Source of the DNA: Pseudomonas sp. AB6
GTDB taxonomy: Bacteria > Pseudomonadota > Gammaproteobacteria > Pseudomonadales > Pseudomonadaceae
DNA length: 64,000 bases
NCBI RefSeq assembly: GCF_034314105.1
Contig: NZ_JAVIWJ010000001.1
Location: forward strand, 126,501 to 190,500
Direction: 5' to 3'
The notes under the pieces were generated by a model. That model searched no databases. It saw only the letters and a program-made list of their open reading frames with translations, and was not told the DNA's origin. This document shows positions 18,145 through 27,357 of the stretch, one piece after another; within the stretch, counting starts at the first letter, position 1; each line of letters begins with the position of its first letter. Both the position numbers and the translations under genes were made by a program.

Positions 18145-18329
18145 TGGCAGTTCTCTGATGAGATTGACAAATTGTGACATGAAGTAACGGTTGGATGTGA
18201 ACCAAACCCGCTGATTATCCCCGGTTCTGTAACAAAGAATCGCACTTCACCGGTCTTATCGTCGCCTTGACCGCCCTCTAGAATCGATGCATATCCTCCG
18301 CAGTACACCTAAGTCGGGAATTTGCAGCA

Positions 18330-19841
18330 GTGCCGCGTCGCATGTCCAGAGGGCTCAAACCCCTATTTGTTATGGCTCTTTCGCTGGCAATCGGCGGCTG
18401 CATTGGAACCGGAGGCATTGGCCCTCAGGAGCATTCCATTCCAGCCAACGAACTGGCAACGGATGAGGCGATCCAGAGTGCTGCCAAAGAGGCGCACTGG
18501 CCAGCTTCGCAATGGTGGCGTGCCTATGGTGATGAGCAGCTTGATCGCTGGATCGAACTGGCGGCCAAAGACAACCCAAGTCTGGCAATGGCCGCCGCAC
18601 GAGTGCGTCAGGCCAAGGCAATGGCAGGTGTCGCCGAGTCGGCCGAATCGCTGCACGTCAGTGGCGATTCGAACCTTAAAAGGCATAATTGGCCAACCGA
18701 TCAGTTTTACGGCCCAGGTCAACTGGCCAATACCAGCACTTGGGACAACAATGCCTCAATGGGCCTTCGCTATTCTCTAGACCTTTGGGGTCAAGAGAGC
18801 AATACCACAGAGCGAGCGTTGGATATGGCTCATATGAGCGCCGCCGAAGCGCGTTTGGCTCAGCTGGAACTACAAAACGACATCATCCGAGCGTATATCC
18901 AGTTGTCGCTTAATTACGCACAGCGCGACATCGTTGAGGCGACGCTGGCCCAGCAAGAGCAAATTCTGCAACTGGCACAACGGCGCTTTAACGGGGGCCT
19001 GGGTACTCATTTCGAAATCAGTGAGGCCCAAACCCCGTTGCCTGAAACCCATCGTCAGATCGATTCCCTGGACGAGGCCATCGCGCTGAGCGGTAATCAG
19101 CTGGCTGCGCTGGCTGGCAAAGGCCCTGGGGAGGGTGCACGTTTGAAGCGCCCGACACTGTCGTTGCAAACTGCGTTGAAACTGCCTTCGTCGCTGCCCG
19201 CCGCCTTACTCGGTCAGCGTCCCGACGTGGTAGCTAGCCGCTGGCGGGTTGCGGCTCAAGCGCGTGGCATTGACGTTGCGCACGCCGGTTTCTACCCCAA
19301 CGTCGATTTGGCTGGCAGCCTCGGCTTCATCGCAACCGGGGGCGGCATGCTCTCGTTCCTGGCAGGTAATAAATTCAACTACAGCGTCGGCCCGGCCATT
19401 ACTCTGCCAATCTTCGATGGCGGACGTTTGCGTTCAGAGTTGGGCGAAGCTTCTGCCGGTTACGACATCGCGGTGGCGCAGTACAACCAGACCTTGATTA
19501 CCGCATTGAAGGAAATATCGGACCAACTGATCCGTCGAGAATCGATGGCCAAGCAGCAAGCGTTTGCAGCTGAATCGGTGGCCTCGGCGCAAAAAACCTA
19601 TGACATCGCGCAGGTCGCTTACGCCCGTGGCCTGACTGATTACCTGAACGTGCTCAACGCGCAGACCTTGCTGTTCCGTCAGCAACAGATCCAACAACAG
19701 GTCCAGGCCGCGCGCCTGACGGCACATGCCGAATTGGTGGTCGCGTTGGGCGGTGGTTTGTCAGCGGGCGCCGATTCACCTAAAGAAGAGAAGACCCTGC
19801 CGTCGAAAGTTCCGGCTGCACTCGCGGCGTTTGACCATTGA
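18330..19841 (+). CDS. NodT/OprM-type outer-membrane efflux lipoprotein
   Basis: A 503-residue outer-membrane factor that provides the exit duct for a tripartite exporter. It has a lipoprotein signal with lipobox IGGC (Cys24), a WWRAYGD motif near residue 60 typical of the NodT family, two OEP repeats, and the LGQRPDVVASRWRVAAQ signature between them. The start is uncertain: GTG 18330 or ATG 18342. It is the first gene of an efflux operon with the FUSC permease, DUF1656 protein and HlyD adaptor, although a REP pair separates it from the second gene and may reduce read-through. Confidence 0.9.
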   Translation: MPRRMSRGLKPLFVMALSLAIGGCIGTGGIGPQEHSIPANELATDEAIQSAAKEAHWPASQWWRAYGDEQLDRWIELAAKDNPSLAMAAARVRQAKAMAGVAESAESLHVSGDSNLKRHNWPTDQFYGPGQLANTSTWDNNASMGLRYSLDLWGQESNTTERALDMAHMSAAEARLAQLELQNDIIRAYIQLSLNYAQRDIVEATLAQQEQILQLAQRRFNGGLGTHFEISEAQTPLPETHRQIDSLDEAIALSGNQLAALAGKGPGEGARLKRPTLSLQTALKLPSSLPAALLGQRPDVVASRWRVAAQARGIDVAHAGFYPNVDLAGSLGFIATGGGMLSFLAGNKFNYSVGPAITLPIFDGGRLRSELGEASAGYDIAVAQYNQTLITALKEISDQLIRRESMAKQQAFAAESVASAQKTYDIAQVAYARGLTDYLNVLNAQTLLFRQQQIQQQVQAARLTAHAELVVALGGGLSAGADSPKEEKTLPSKVPAALAAFDH

Positions 19842-19877
19842 AAAACTCCAAGGTAACTCCTGCACAGCAGACACAGT

Positions 19878-19959
19878 CCTGTGGGAGCGAACGTGTTCGC
19901 GAAACAGACGACGCGGTGCCTGATTGGACGCCATCGCGAGCAAGCCCGCTCCTACAGGT
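19878..19959. repeat. REP inverted pair inside the efflux operon
   Basis: A TGTGGGAGCGAACGTGTTCGCGA unit and a reverse unit GCGAGCAAGCCCGCTCCTACAGG, between the NodT and FUSC genes. It ends 12 bases before the FUSC start and argues against the longer FUSC reading frame from 19924. Confidence 0.8.
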
Positions 19960-19971
19960 TTGGCTGCGCTC

Positions 19972-22149
19972 ATGATCAGCTTTTTTCGGTCTATTGAATG
20001 GCGTCGCGAGTTTTTCGCGTGGGCACGCAGCGACGGCGTGACCTGGATTTACATCTTCAAAGTCTTGTTTGCGGCGTTTCTGACCTATTGGATCGCGCTT
20101 CGTCTTGAGTTGCCGCAACCGCGCACGTCGATGATCACCGTATTTATCGTCATGCAACTGCAAAGCGGACATGTGTTCGCTAAAAGCTTCTATCGGATTA
20201 TCGGCACCCTGGCCGGCTCAGCCATGATGGTGTTGTTAATGTCTTTGTTCGCCCAAAACAGCGAGCTGTTCCTCGGCAGCCTGGCGTTGTGGGTTGGCTT
20301 TTGTTCGGCGGGCGCTGCGCGTTATCGAAACCTGCGGGCGTACAGTTTTGTTCTCGCCGGTTACACCGCAGCGATGATCGGCTTGCCAGCATTGGCGCAC
20401 CCCGAAGGCGCCTTCATGGCAGCCGTCTGGCGGGTGCTGGAAATCTCCCTTGGAATTGTCTGCTCGACCGTAGTCAGCGCCGCGATCCTGCCGCAAAGCA
20501 CTAGCGCCGCCATGCGTAACGCGCTCTATCAACGTTTCGGCGTGTTTGCCCGATTTGCCGCTGATGGCATACGCGGCCTCAGTGAGCGGACGGCCTTCGA
20601 AGCAAGCAACGTTCGCTTCATCACCGAAGCCGTCGGGTTGGAAGGTCTGCGCAGCGTCACGGTGTTTGAAGACCCGCACATGCGTCGTCGCAACGGCCGA
20701 TTGAATCGTCTGAACAGCGAATTCATGGCCATTACCACCCGCTTCAACGCCCTGCATCAATTGCTCGAACGGTTACGCTCACGGGGCTTGACGCAAGTGG
20801 TGTCGGCCATCGACCCGGGTCTTGCGACCCTGGCTGAATTGCTCGACGGTTTCGCCGGACGCGCATTGACCATTGCTGATGCCGCCTCACTCGAGCGCAA
20901 ATTGGCGGCCTACAAAGTCAGTCTGCCGGATCAGGTGCGCAGCCTGCGTGAGATCTTGGTAATGGGCCGCCCGAGCGCCGCGGACTTGTTGGATTTCCAC
21001 ACCGCCTTTGAGCTGCTGTACCGCTTCGTCAATGACCTGCACAACTACGCGCAAACCCACGCGTCGTTGGGCGATCACCATCATGTTCGCGAACAGTGGA
21101 ATGAGTCATTCAAGTCCACCACCAGTTGGTTGTCGTCAGCGGCATCGGGCATTCGCGCGGTATTCATCGTCGGCGCGCTGAGCGCTTACTGGCTGGCCAC
21201 CGCCTGGCCGAGCGGCATGACCATGATCTTGGTATCGGCGGCGACGGTGGCTTTGTCTGCCACCACGCCGAATCCAAAACGTATGGCATTTCAAATGGCC
21301 TGCGGCACGCTAATGGCGGCGGTGTTTGGGTTCATCGAAACCTTCTTTGTTTTTCCCTACATCGATGGTTTTCCGTTGCTCTGTGTGGTGTTGGCTCCGG
21401 TGTTCGTCATTGGTGCCTTCCTGGCCTCCCGGCCCCAATGGGCCGGTATCGGACTTGGGTTGCTGATATTTTTCAGCATTGAATCGATACCCAGCAACAT
21501 GACCCTTTTTGACCCGTACCTTTACGTCAATGATTACATCGCGATGATTATCGGCATGTTGGTCTGTGCTGCAGCAGGGGCAATCATCCTGCCGCCCAAC
21601 AGCCGCTGGTTGTGGCGTCGGCTGGAACTTCATCTGCGTCGGCAAGTGTTGTTCGCCATCAGCGCACCCCTACGCGGCTTGGGCCCGGGTTTCGAAAGCC
21701 GCACCCGCGATCTGCTGCACCAGGCCTATGGGCTGGCCGCCGGCCAGCCGCAGGTGCAGCGCGGATTATTGCGCTGGATGTTCGTGGTGCTGGAAGTGGG
21801 TCACGCGATTATCGAGTTGCGCCGTGAACAAGAGGTGCTGCCGGATTTCGCGTGCTATGCCCATTACCAGCCTTGGCGCCATGCGATCCGGCTTATGGGG
21901 CGTTCGTTGGTACGATTGTTCGTTCAGCCTGGTAGGAACAACCTTGAACGCAGCTTGAGCGCGGTTAATCACGCTATCGTCTGCGTGCAGCTAACCGACG
22001 AACCCTTCGCCCCGCACTTTGAAACTTCAGCGTTACGCAGGGTTGAGAGCTATCTGCACTTCATCCGTACTTCGTTACTTGATCCGCAATCACCCCTGGC
22101 TGCGTACGCTGCCAACCGTGAGCCGCAAGGACTTCCGCATGCCTCGTGA
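19972..22149 (+). CDS. FUSC family inner-membrane efflux protein (AaeB-like)
   Basis: A 725-residue inner-membrane protein of the fusaric acid resistance/AaeB family, which exports aromatic carboxylic acids. It has two blocks of about five or six membrane segments (residues about 30-190 and 405-540) each followed by a cytosolic region, as expected of the FUSC duplication. The start at ATG 19972 is chosen because the upstream frame lies in a REP repeat; the ribosome site is weak. It overlaps the DUF1656 gene by 11 bases. Together with HlyD and NodT proteins it forms a tripartite exporter. Confidence 0.9.
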   Translation: MISFFRSIEWRREFFAWARSDGVTWIYIFKVLFAAFLTYWIALRLELPQPRTSMITVFIVMQLQSGHVFAKSFYRIIGTLAGSAMMVLLMSLFAQNSELFLGSLALWVGFCSAGAARYRNLRAYSFVLAGYTAAMIGLPALAHPEGAFMAAVWRVLEISLGIVCSTVVSAAILPQSTSAAMRNALYQRFGVFARFAADGIRGLSERTAFEASNVRFITEAVGLEGLRSVTVFEDPHMRRRNGRLNRLNSEFMAITTRFNALHQLLERLRSRGLTQVVSAIDPGLATLAELLDGFAGRALTIADAASLERKLAAYKVSLPDQVRSLREILVMGRPSAADLLDFHTAFELLYRFVNDLHNYAQTHASLGDHHHVREQWNESFKSTTSWLSSAASGIRAVFIVGALSAYWLATAWPSGMTMILVSAATVALSATTPNPKRMAFQMACGTLMAAVFGFIETFFVFPYIDGFPLLCVVLAPVFVIGAFLASRPQWAGIGLGLLIFFSIESIPSNMTLFDPYLYVNDYIAMIIGMLVCAAAGAIILPPNSRWLWRRLELHLRRQVLFAISAPLRGLGPGFESRTRDLLHQAYGLAAGQPQVQRGLLRWMFVVLEVGHAIIELRREQEVLPDFACYAHYQPWRHAIRLMGRSLVRLFVQPGRNNLERSLSAVNHAIVCVQLTDEPFAPHFETSALRRVESYLHFIRTSLLDPQSPLAAYAANREPQGLPHAS

Positions 22150-22339
22150 AATAGCGTTCCACGGTCTCTACATGCCGACGGTGACCGTGATGTTTTTGAT
22201 CGCGACGGTATTGGCCTGGGTGCTGGACAGAATTCTGTCGGCGTTTGATCTGTACCGTTTTTTCTGGCACCCGGCGCTGTTGCGCCTGAGCATGTTTGCT
22301 TGCATTTTCGGGGTGCTGGGGCTGACGGTTTACGGTTGA
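22139..22339 (+). CDS. DUF1656 small membrane protein (AaeX-like)
   Basis: A 66-residue protein with two hydrophobic helices (residues about 10-30 and 43-63) that matches the DUF1656/AaeX family always found between FUSC and HlyD genes. AAGGA precedes the ATG at 22139, which overlaps the end of the FUSC gene by 11 bases, so translation is probably coupled. It is assumed to be an accessory subunit of the exporter. Confidence 0.88.
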   Translation: MPREIAFHGLYMPTVTVMFLIATVLAWVLDRILSAFDLYRFFWHPALLRLSMFACIFGVLGLTVYG

Positions 22340-22393
22340 AGTCCGGCTGTTTGCAACACCCTTTTTGCCTCCGCCCTTTCGTTGAGAACCAGG

Positions 22394-23254
22394 ATGAAAA
22401 AGCTCTTCAGTCTGACCGCCACGTTACTGGTCCTGGCCTTGGCCATTTGGATAGGTCACAGCCTGTGGGTTAACTACATGAACACACCGTGGACCCGCGA
22501 TGGTCGCGTGCGCGCCGATGTGATCAACGTAGCGGCCGACGTGACTGGAACCGTGGTCGATGTGCCAGTGCGTGATAACCAGCAAGTGAAGAAGGGCGAT
22601 TTGCTGATGCAGATCGACCCCGATCATTACCAGATCGCAGTTAAAGAGGCACAGGCGAACGTCGCTTCACGCAAAGCCACCTGGGAGATGCGCAAGCTCA
22701 ATGCCAGCCGCCGCGCAGACATGGACAGCCTGGTGATTTCCCGTGAAAGTCGCGACGATGCCAGCAATATAGCCGTTTCAGCTCAAGCCGATTATCAGTT
22801 GGCCCAGGCGCAACTTGAGGCAGCAGAGCTCAACTTGCAACGCACCAAGGTGGTGGCGTCGGTGGACGGCTACGTTACCAACCTCAACGTGCATCGGGGT
22901 GATTACGCGCGAATTGGCGAAGCGAAAATGGCCGTCGTCGACATGAACTCGTTCTGGGTCTACGGCTTCTTCGAAGAAACAAAGTTGCCGCACATCCGTG
23001 TGGGTGACCCGGCTGACATGCAGCTAATGAGCGGTCAGTTACTCAAGGGTCACGTGGAAAGCATCGCCCGTGCGATTTATGACCGTGATAACCCGGAGAG
23101 CCGCGAACTGATCGCCGACGTCAACCCGACCTTCAACTGGGTCCGCCTGGCGCAGCGGCTGCCAGTGCGGATCCATTTGGACAGCGTGCCCGACGGCGTG
23201 GTGTTGGCGGCGGGCAGCACCTGCACCGTGATTGTTAACCCAGGGGTTAACTGA
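22394..23254 (+). CDS. HlyD/EmrA-type membrane fusion protein (AaeA-like)
   Basis: A 286-residue periplasmic adaptor with one N-terminal membrane helix (residues 5-25), the biotinyl-lipoyl half-motifs (GRVRADVINVAADVTGTV and TKVVASVDGYVTNLNVHRGDY) and a short alpha-hairpin between them. The size matches AaeA, about 300 residues. The start at ATG 22394 is preferred over TTG 22382, which lacks a ribosome site. It links the FUSC permease to the NodT duct and is the last gene of the operon. Confidence 0.9.
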   Translation: MKKLFSLTATLLVLALAIWIGHSLWVNYMNTPWTRDGRVRADVINVAADVTGTVVDVPVRDNQQVKKGDLLMQIDPDHYQIAVKEAQANVASRKATWEMRKLNASRRADMDSLVISRESRDDASNIAVSAQADYQLAQAQLEAAELNLQRTKVVASVDGYVTNLNVHRGDYARIGEAKMAVVDMNSFWVYGFFEETKLPHIRVGDPADMQLMSGQLLKGHVESIARAIYDRDNPESRELIADVNPTFNWVRLAQRLPVRIHLDSVPDGVVLAAGSTCTVIVNPGVN

Positions 23255-23418
23255 TAGTCGTCAAACACGCATTGCTTATTGATAAAAATAATTCTGCAGA
23301 GCCCGACGAAGGTTGTGATGAATCTGCCTATTGTCCTATGGCTGCCTGAGCTGCTGTGGGACTGAGTCAATGAAATCGCAAGACCTTTTTCGGTGGCTAC
23401 TACAGAGAATGGGTTTGT

Positions 23419-24240
23419 TCACAATACTTTGTCTAAACCAAACCGCTTGCGCAGTCCTCTTTCCAGCAAACTTTTGGGTACTAGCGCCGCTATCAATGGC
23501 AGCGCTCGGCAGCCGTTTCCCAGGCGTAGCAAGCGTGGCGGTTTTCGTTTTTTCACCGCGTTGAGCAAATCGAGGGCGAATGCCGTGGCAGATGTCGGAT
23601 TGCCTTGTGAGGCATTGGCTCTGGCGCGAATCGCCTCGCGCAACGGCCACCACGGCGAAGACTCAGCGATCAACAACTCAGCTTCACGGGTCGCATTGCT
23701 GGCAAAGCGCGTGTCGATAGCCCCGGGCTGGACCTCCATAACCTTGATGCCGAACGGCGCCAGCTCCAGGCGTAGCGCATCGCTGAGCGCATGCACGGCG
23801 GCTTTCGAGGCGCAATACGCACCCGCAAATGGCGTCACCAGAACCCCTGAAACGCTGCCAATGTTTACCACCATTCCCTTACTTTGGCGCAACAATGGGA
23901 GCAGCGCCTGGGTCACGCCGACCACCGAAAATACGTTGGTTTCAAACTGCCGCCGCATGGCCTCCACACCGCCATCCAGCAACGGACCCATTGCGCCATA
24001 CCCAGCATTATTAATCAGCAAGTCAAGCCCACCGTGGGCTGCGAGCTTCATTTCCAGGCGCTCAAGGGCTTCGCCATTGTTGACGTCTAACTCAACGGCG
24101 AAAAATCCAGCGGCATCCAGCGCTGCTACATCGTCGGCTTTACGCGCAGTGGCCCACACTTCATAGCCCGCCGTTTTGAACACGTCTGCCAGTGCCCGGC
24201 CAATGCCACTGGAACACCCGGTGATGAGAGCGATAGGCAT
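23419..24240 (-). CDS. SDR family oxidoreductase
   Basis: A 273-residue classical short-chain dehydrogenase. Motifs are TGCSSGIG (7-14), NNAG (77-80), the catalytic Ser near 129-131, and Tyr142 with Lys146 (AYCASK). The C-terminal 60 residues are basic and hydrophobic (RKRKPPRLLRL-like region and a final RKRFGL), a feature of SDRs with lipid-like substrates. The cofactor is likely NADP, since a basic residue pattern (TARK) follows the second strand. It is followed 20 bases downstream... in the opposite sense of the chromosome by the efflux operon; on its own strand it lies after a small membrane-protein gene. The substrate is unknown. Confidence 0.88.
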   Translation of the reverse strand: MPIALITGCSSGIGRALADVFKTAGYEVWATARKADDVAALDAAGFFAVELDVNNGEALERLEMKLAAHGGLDLLINNAGYGAMGPLLDGGVEAMRRQFETNVFSVVGVTQALLPLLRQSKGMVVNIGSVSGVLVTPFAGAYCASKAAVHALSDALRLELAPFGIKVMEVQPGAIDTRFASNATREAELLIAESSPWWPLREAIRARANASQGNPTSATAFALDLLNAVKKRKPPRLLRLGNGCRALPLIAALVPKSLLERGLRKRFGLDKVL

Positions 24241-24259
24241 AGTTTTCCCTTATTGTTTT

Positions 24260-24718
24260 TTAGAAATTGCCCTGTAAATGCTCAGCCCGAAACTCGACCG
24301 TTTCTGCACGATAACCGGGCCGCAACGGCGGTATTGGTAGACAGTCTTGCCAATCTCCCCCGGCCTTTAATTCACCGGGGCCGCGATAACGAGGTGCAGC
24401 ATAGACATCATCGGCCAGGTTCACCGTGTCGCCAGGTCGATAGGCCGCTACGCGCCATTGCAATGCCAACAGTGGTTGGTTGTTACCGTTGTGTAATTGA
24501 ACCCGCAAAGGGTTATCAGCTGGACAGCGTTCAGGCGAATAACTCAGGCGCAGCTCAAGCCGCTCCAACTGCCGGGTGTCCTGACTGTCCTGCCACAGGA
24601 CCCACAACGTCACTAGCCCTAGACACAGCGCCGCCGCCAACGACACCAGCAAGGCTTTGGTGGGGTAGCGCTGTAGCAGGACGAGCCATATAAGGATTAG
24701 CGCGATGCCAATCAGCAT
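24260..24718 (-). CDS. hypothetical membrane-anchored protein
   Basis: A 152-residue protein with two N-terminal hydrophobic helices (about residues 2-17 and 22-42) and a soluble C-terminal domain of about 105 residues with a beta-sandwich look (LELRLSYSPERCPADNPLRVQLHN, then PLLALQWRVAAYRPG). Two cysteines (about 83 and 130) could be paired, suggesting that the domain faces the periplasm. It starts ATG 24718 and ends 19 bases before the SDR gene on the same strand, so the two may form an operon. I recognise it only as a conserved Pseudomonas protein without assigned function. Confidence 0.75.
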   Translation of the reverse strand: MLIGIALILIWLVLLQRYPTKALLVSLAAALCLGLVTLWVLWQDSQDTRQLERLELRLSYSPERCPADNPLRVQLHNGNNQPLLALQWRVAAYRPGDTVNLADDVYAAPRYRGPGELKAGGDWQDCLPIPPLRPGYRAETVEFRAEHLQGNF

Positions 24719-24886
24719 TAAGAAACGCCTTGTTTGATACAGATGTTCGGCATCGTACAGAAGTGCAGGTGGGATTGACCAACCGCCAGATCACTCATTG
24801 ACCGACATCCAGACTTTGCGCCCTGAGTAGCCGTTTAGGTTTTAATGGCTGATTTGGGATATGCACATACTAAGGAACCTTGCCGA

Positions 24887-25675
24887 TCATCGGTGTAACT
24901 CGGTCGGGGTGTCTCGCAGGAAAACAAAGGTGTCGGTCTTCGACTGCTCAGGGCTGTAGCGATAGCCATGGGCATCAAATTGCTTCAGCGCTTCGGGGTT
25001 GCTGATTTGTTCTTTGATCACAAACCGGCTCATCATGCCGCGCGCTTTCTTTGCGTAGAAGCTGATGATTTTGTATTGGCCATTTTTCAGGTCACGGAAT
25101 TCGGTATTGATGATTCGGGCGTTGAGCGCTGAGCGTTTCACCGCTGAAAAATACTCGTTTGACGCCAGGTTCAGCAGCACATCATCGCCTTGTTCGAGCA
25201 ACGCCTGGTTCAGCCACTCACTGATTTGCGTGCCCCAGAACGCATACAAGTCTTTGCCGCGAGCGTTGGCCAGCTTGGTGCCCATCTCCAGCCGATACGG
25301 TTGCATCAAGTCCAGCGGGCGCAATAGACCATACAGGCCAGAAAGCATCCGCAGGTGGTCTTGGGCGTAAGTGAAATCGGCGTCGGTGAAGTTTTCTGCC
25401 TGGAGTCCGGTGTAAACATCACCTTTGAACGCCAGTAGCGCCTGCTTGGCGTTTTCGGGTGTGAAATCAGGTGTCCAGCTGCCGAAGCGAGCGGCGTTAA
25501 GGCCAGAGAGTTTGTCTGACAGGTGCATCAAGTCGGCGATTTGGGCTGGCGCCATCTCCCGCAGCTGGATGATCAGCTCTTGAGAATGGTCAAGGTACTG
25601 CGGCTGGGTGAAGCGCTTCGTGACCGGCGGGGTCTCAAAGTCGAGGGTTTTGGCCGGGGAAATCACCATCAGCAT
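24887..25675 (-). CDS. yaaA: peroxide stress protein YaaA
   Basis: A 262-residue YaaA (DUF328) protein. In E. coli YaaA lowers intracellular free iron during hydrogen peroxide stress and binds DNA. The start at 25675 gives the conserved [14 protein letters not shown] beginning after AGGAGA; the frame upstream to 25717 is not conserved in kind. Family motifs visible include [22 protein letters not shown] and [16 protein letters not shown]. OxyR control, known in E. coli, cannot be confirmed here. The gene is monocistronic and divergent from the deacetylase-like gene across a REP pair. Confidence 0.92.
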   Translation of the reverse strand: MLMVISPAKTLDFETPPVTKRFTQPQYLDHSQELIIQLREMAPAQIADLMHLSDKLSGLNAARFGSWTPDFTPENAKQALLAFKGDVYTGLQAENFTDADFTYAQDHLRMLSGLYGLLRPLDLMQPYRLEMGTKLANARGKDLYAFWGTQISEWLNQALLEQGDDVLLNLASNEYFSAVKRSALNARIINTEFRDLKNGQYKIISFYAKKARGMMSRFVIKEQISNPEALKQFDAHGYRYSPEQSKTDTFVFLRDTPTELHR

Positions 25676-25743
25676 AAAATCGTCTCCTGGAATCGTGAGC
25701 GCGATTCTAGGGTACAACGCAAGGTCAGTGGCGATAGATTCTG

Positions 25744-25811
25744 AGCCAACTTGTTGGCGAGGGCGCTAAACGACAGGCTGCTTCACGCCTCTGGCCAACA
25801 AGTTGGCTTCT
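25744..25811. repeat. REP inverted pair between divergent genes
   Basis: GCCAACTTGTTGGCGAGGG at 25745-25763 and its reverse form ending GGCCAACAAGTTGGCTTC near 25810. Unlike most copies here it lies between two divergent starts. Confidence 0.75.
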
Positions 25812-25884
25812 AAAGAGCATCTGTGGCTCACCTGGGTCATGGGCAGGTTATAGTGCGCCGCGAGGTATTTCTGGGGATGTGACT

Positions 25885-27009
25885 GTGCGCTTTGTTTTTT
25901 TTATTTTGGCCGGTCTGTTCTGGCTCAACGCCCACGCTGCTGGCCCGGTACCGCTGGCGACGATTGATCGCAGCGTATGGCCGGAACAATTGGCCACCCC
26001 CGCATTATTCGATGTCGCATCGCGCGCCGAAATCCTGGCGTTTGCCCATGCGTTGGTTGTGAGTGAAGGCCAGGATGAAAACGCTCTTAAAGCGAGATTG
26101 GGCCTAAGAAAAATCAACATGGTTTCGCTGAATCTGATCCGTCGGCGCTTATGGACGCGTTTGTTGGAGAACTATCAATATGCCCAGCAAAGCTGCGAAC
26201 AGGACGCTTCGTTTTGTGTGTTGGTCGAAGACATGGCGATGCTCCGCGAGCAAGCCACCAAGTTCAAGATCGCCGATGACTCGTTTTACGCCGCTTGGGA
26301 TCTCCCCAGTCATGCCTTCCATGAGCGTTACCTGACCGAGCTCCTGCATATGGCGGCACTGTTTCCGCTGACCAGCAACGAGATCGAACGCTATAACTCT
26401 GACGAACTGACCGGCGATGAACTCGGCGATCGCACCTTCCTGCTCAGCTTCAACAGCGGCCCGACCGTGGTGGATGGCACCACCGACTGGCTGACCGATT
26501 ACCTGCGTCAGCGCAAACTCAATGCCACGTTCTTTGTGCTTGGGAAAACTTTCCAGACACGTGAAAGCGAAAGCTTGGCGGCCGATATGCAGGCGTTGTA
26601 CAAACAACAATGTGTTGGGTCGCAAGGCTGGCAATACCGCTCGCACAGCCAATGGGTCGACTGGCAGAGCTCAGTAATGCGCAGTGCGGCATTGTTGCAG
26701 CAAGCGCTGCCAGAAAATTACGTACCGTTGTTCCGACCGCCCTACAGTCAACGTCGGTCCGACAGCGCCGAGTTCTTCCGCGCTCAAGGTTTGAAAGTCT
26801 CGTTATGGAATATCGATTCGGAAGATTGGAGCCGTGCTATCTCAGCTGAGCAGGCTGGCCAACGGGTGCTGACGTTGATGTTGCTGTGGCGGCGGGGGGT
26901 GGTCGTATTCCATGACATCAACAACAAAATCGAAACAGCGTTGCCTTGGTTGCTCGCCAGCACTGCACAAAGTGGACTTCAATGGCAGGATTGCCACCAT
27001 TATCCCTGA
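25885..27009 (+). CDS. polysaccharide deacetylase-like (NodB fold) periplasmic protein, probably non-catalytic
   Basis: A 374-residue exported protein: a signal peptide (to AHAA) is followed by about 150 mostly helical residues and a NodB-homology domain from about residue 190. NodB motif 1, normally TFDDGP, reads SFNSGP, so both the catalytic base Asp and the metal-binding Asp are missing. Motif 2 reads HSQWV where HxxxH is expected, so one of the two metal His is also missing. Motifs 3-5 (FRPPY, IDSEDW, VVVFHD) are kept. It may therefore bind glycans without deacetylating them. The start is GTG 25885 (GGGG 8 bases before); GTG 25879 is possible. Confidence 0.8.
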   Translation: MRFVFFILAGLFWLNAHAAGPVPLATIDRSVWPEQLATPALFDVASRAEILAFAHALVVSEGQDENALKARLGLRKINMVSLNLIRRRLWTRLLENYQYAQQSCEQDASFCVLVEDMAMLREQATKFKIADDSFYAAWDLPSHAFHERYLTELLHMAALFPLTSNEIERYNSDELTGDELGDRTFLLSFNSGPTVVDGTTDWLTDYLRQRKLNATFFVLGKTFQTRESESLAADMQALYKQQCVGSQGWQYRSHSQWVDWQSSVMRSAALLQQALPENYVPLFRPPYSQRRSDSAEFFRAQGLKVSLWNIDSEDWSRAISAEQAGQRVLTLMLLWRRGVVVFHDINNKIETALPWLLASTAQSGLQWQDCHHYP

Positions 27010-27357
27010 AAGGCCCGGTAGGTCGGGCTGTGCATCCATTTGAGTGGAGGGAGGAATTGAATTTTTTTAGCAATTTGGATCGGGCGGACTTCCGACTTTA
27101 ACGGTGCTGGAGCGCGCCGCCAAGGGCTATTCGTCACACCGCAAAATAAACTTCAAAAAAGTGTCAAAGAGCTTTTTACTGTCATGCCTTTTGCGGTATT
27201 ACCACTGTAGATCGCCGAAACCTGCAACACAGGTGGCGTCATCCCAGACCCATCTTGAGCATGTCTCCCCTGCCTGAAGAGGAGAGTTCGGCGGCCTTAT
27301 CGTGGCGCAGTACTGTGCAGTATTGCGTCGCTTGGCTTCTAAAAAAGGTGAGCGAGT
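27010..27357. other. intergenic region upstream of phoH
   Basis: A short hairpin (GCCCG-GTAGGT-CGGGC) lies just after the deacetylase-like gene near 27012 without a T run. The rest shows no gene; a promoter for phoH is expected, but no boxes are certain. Confidence 0.4.

Noticed and set aside
23393..24166. 257-codon plus-strand frame opposite the SDR gene
   Set aside because: Shadow of a confidently identified SDR on the other strand; its composition is Ser/Arg/Pro-rich as expected for antisense of a GC-rich gene.
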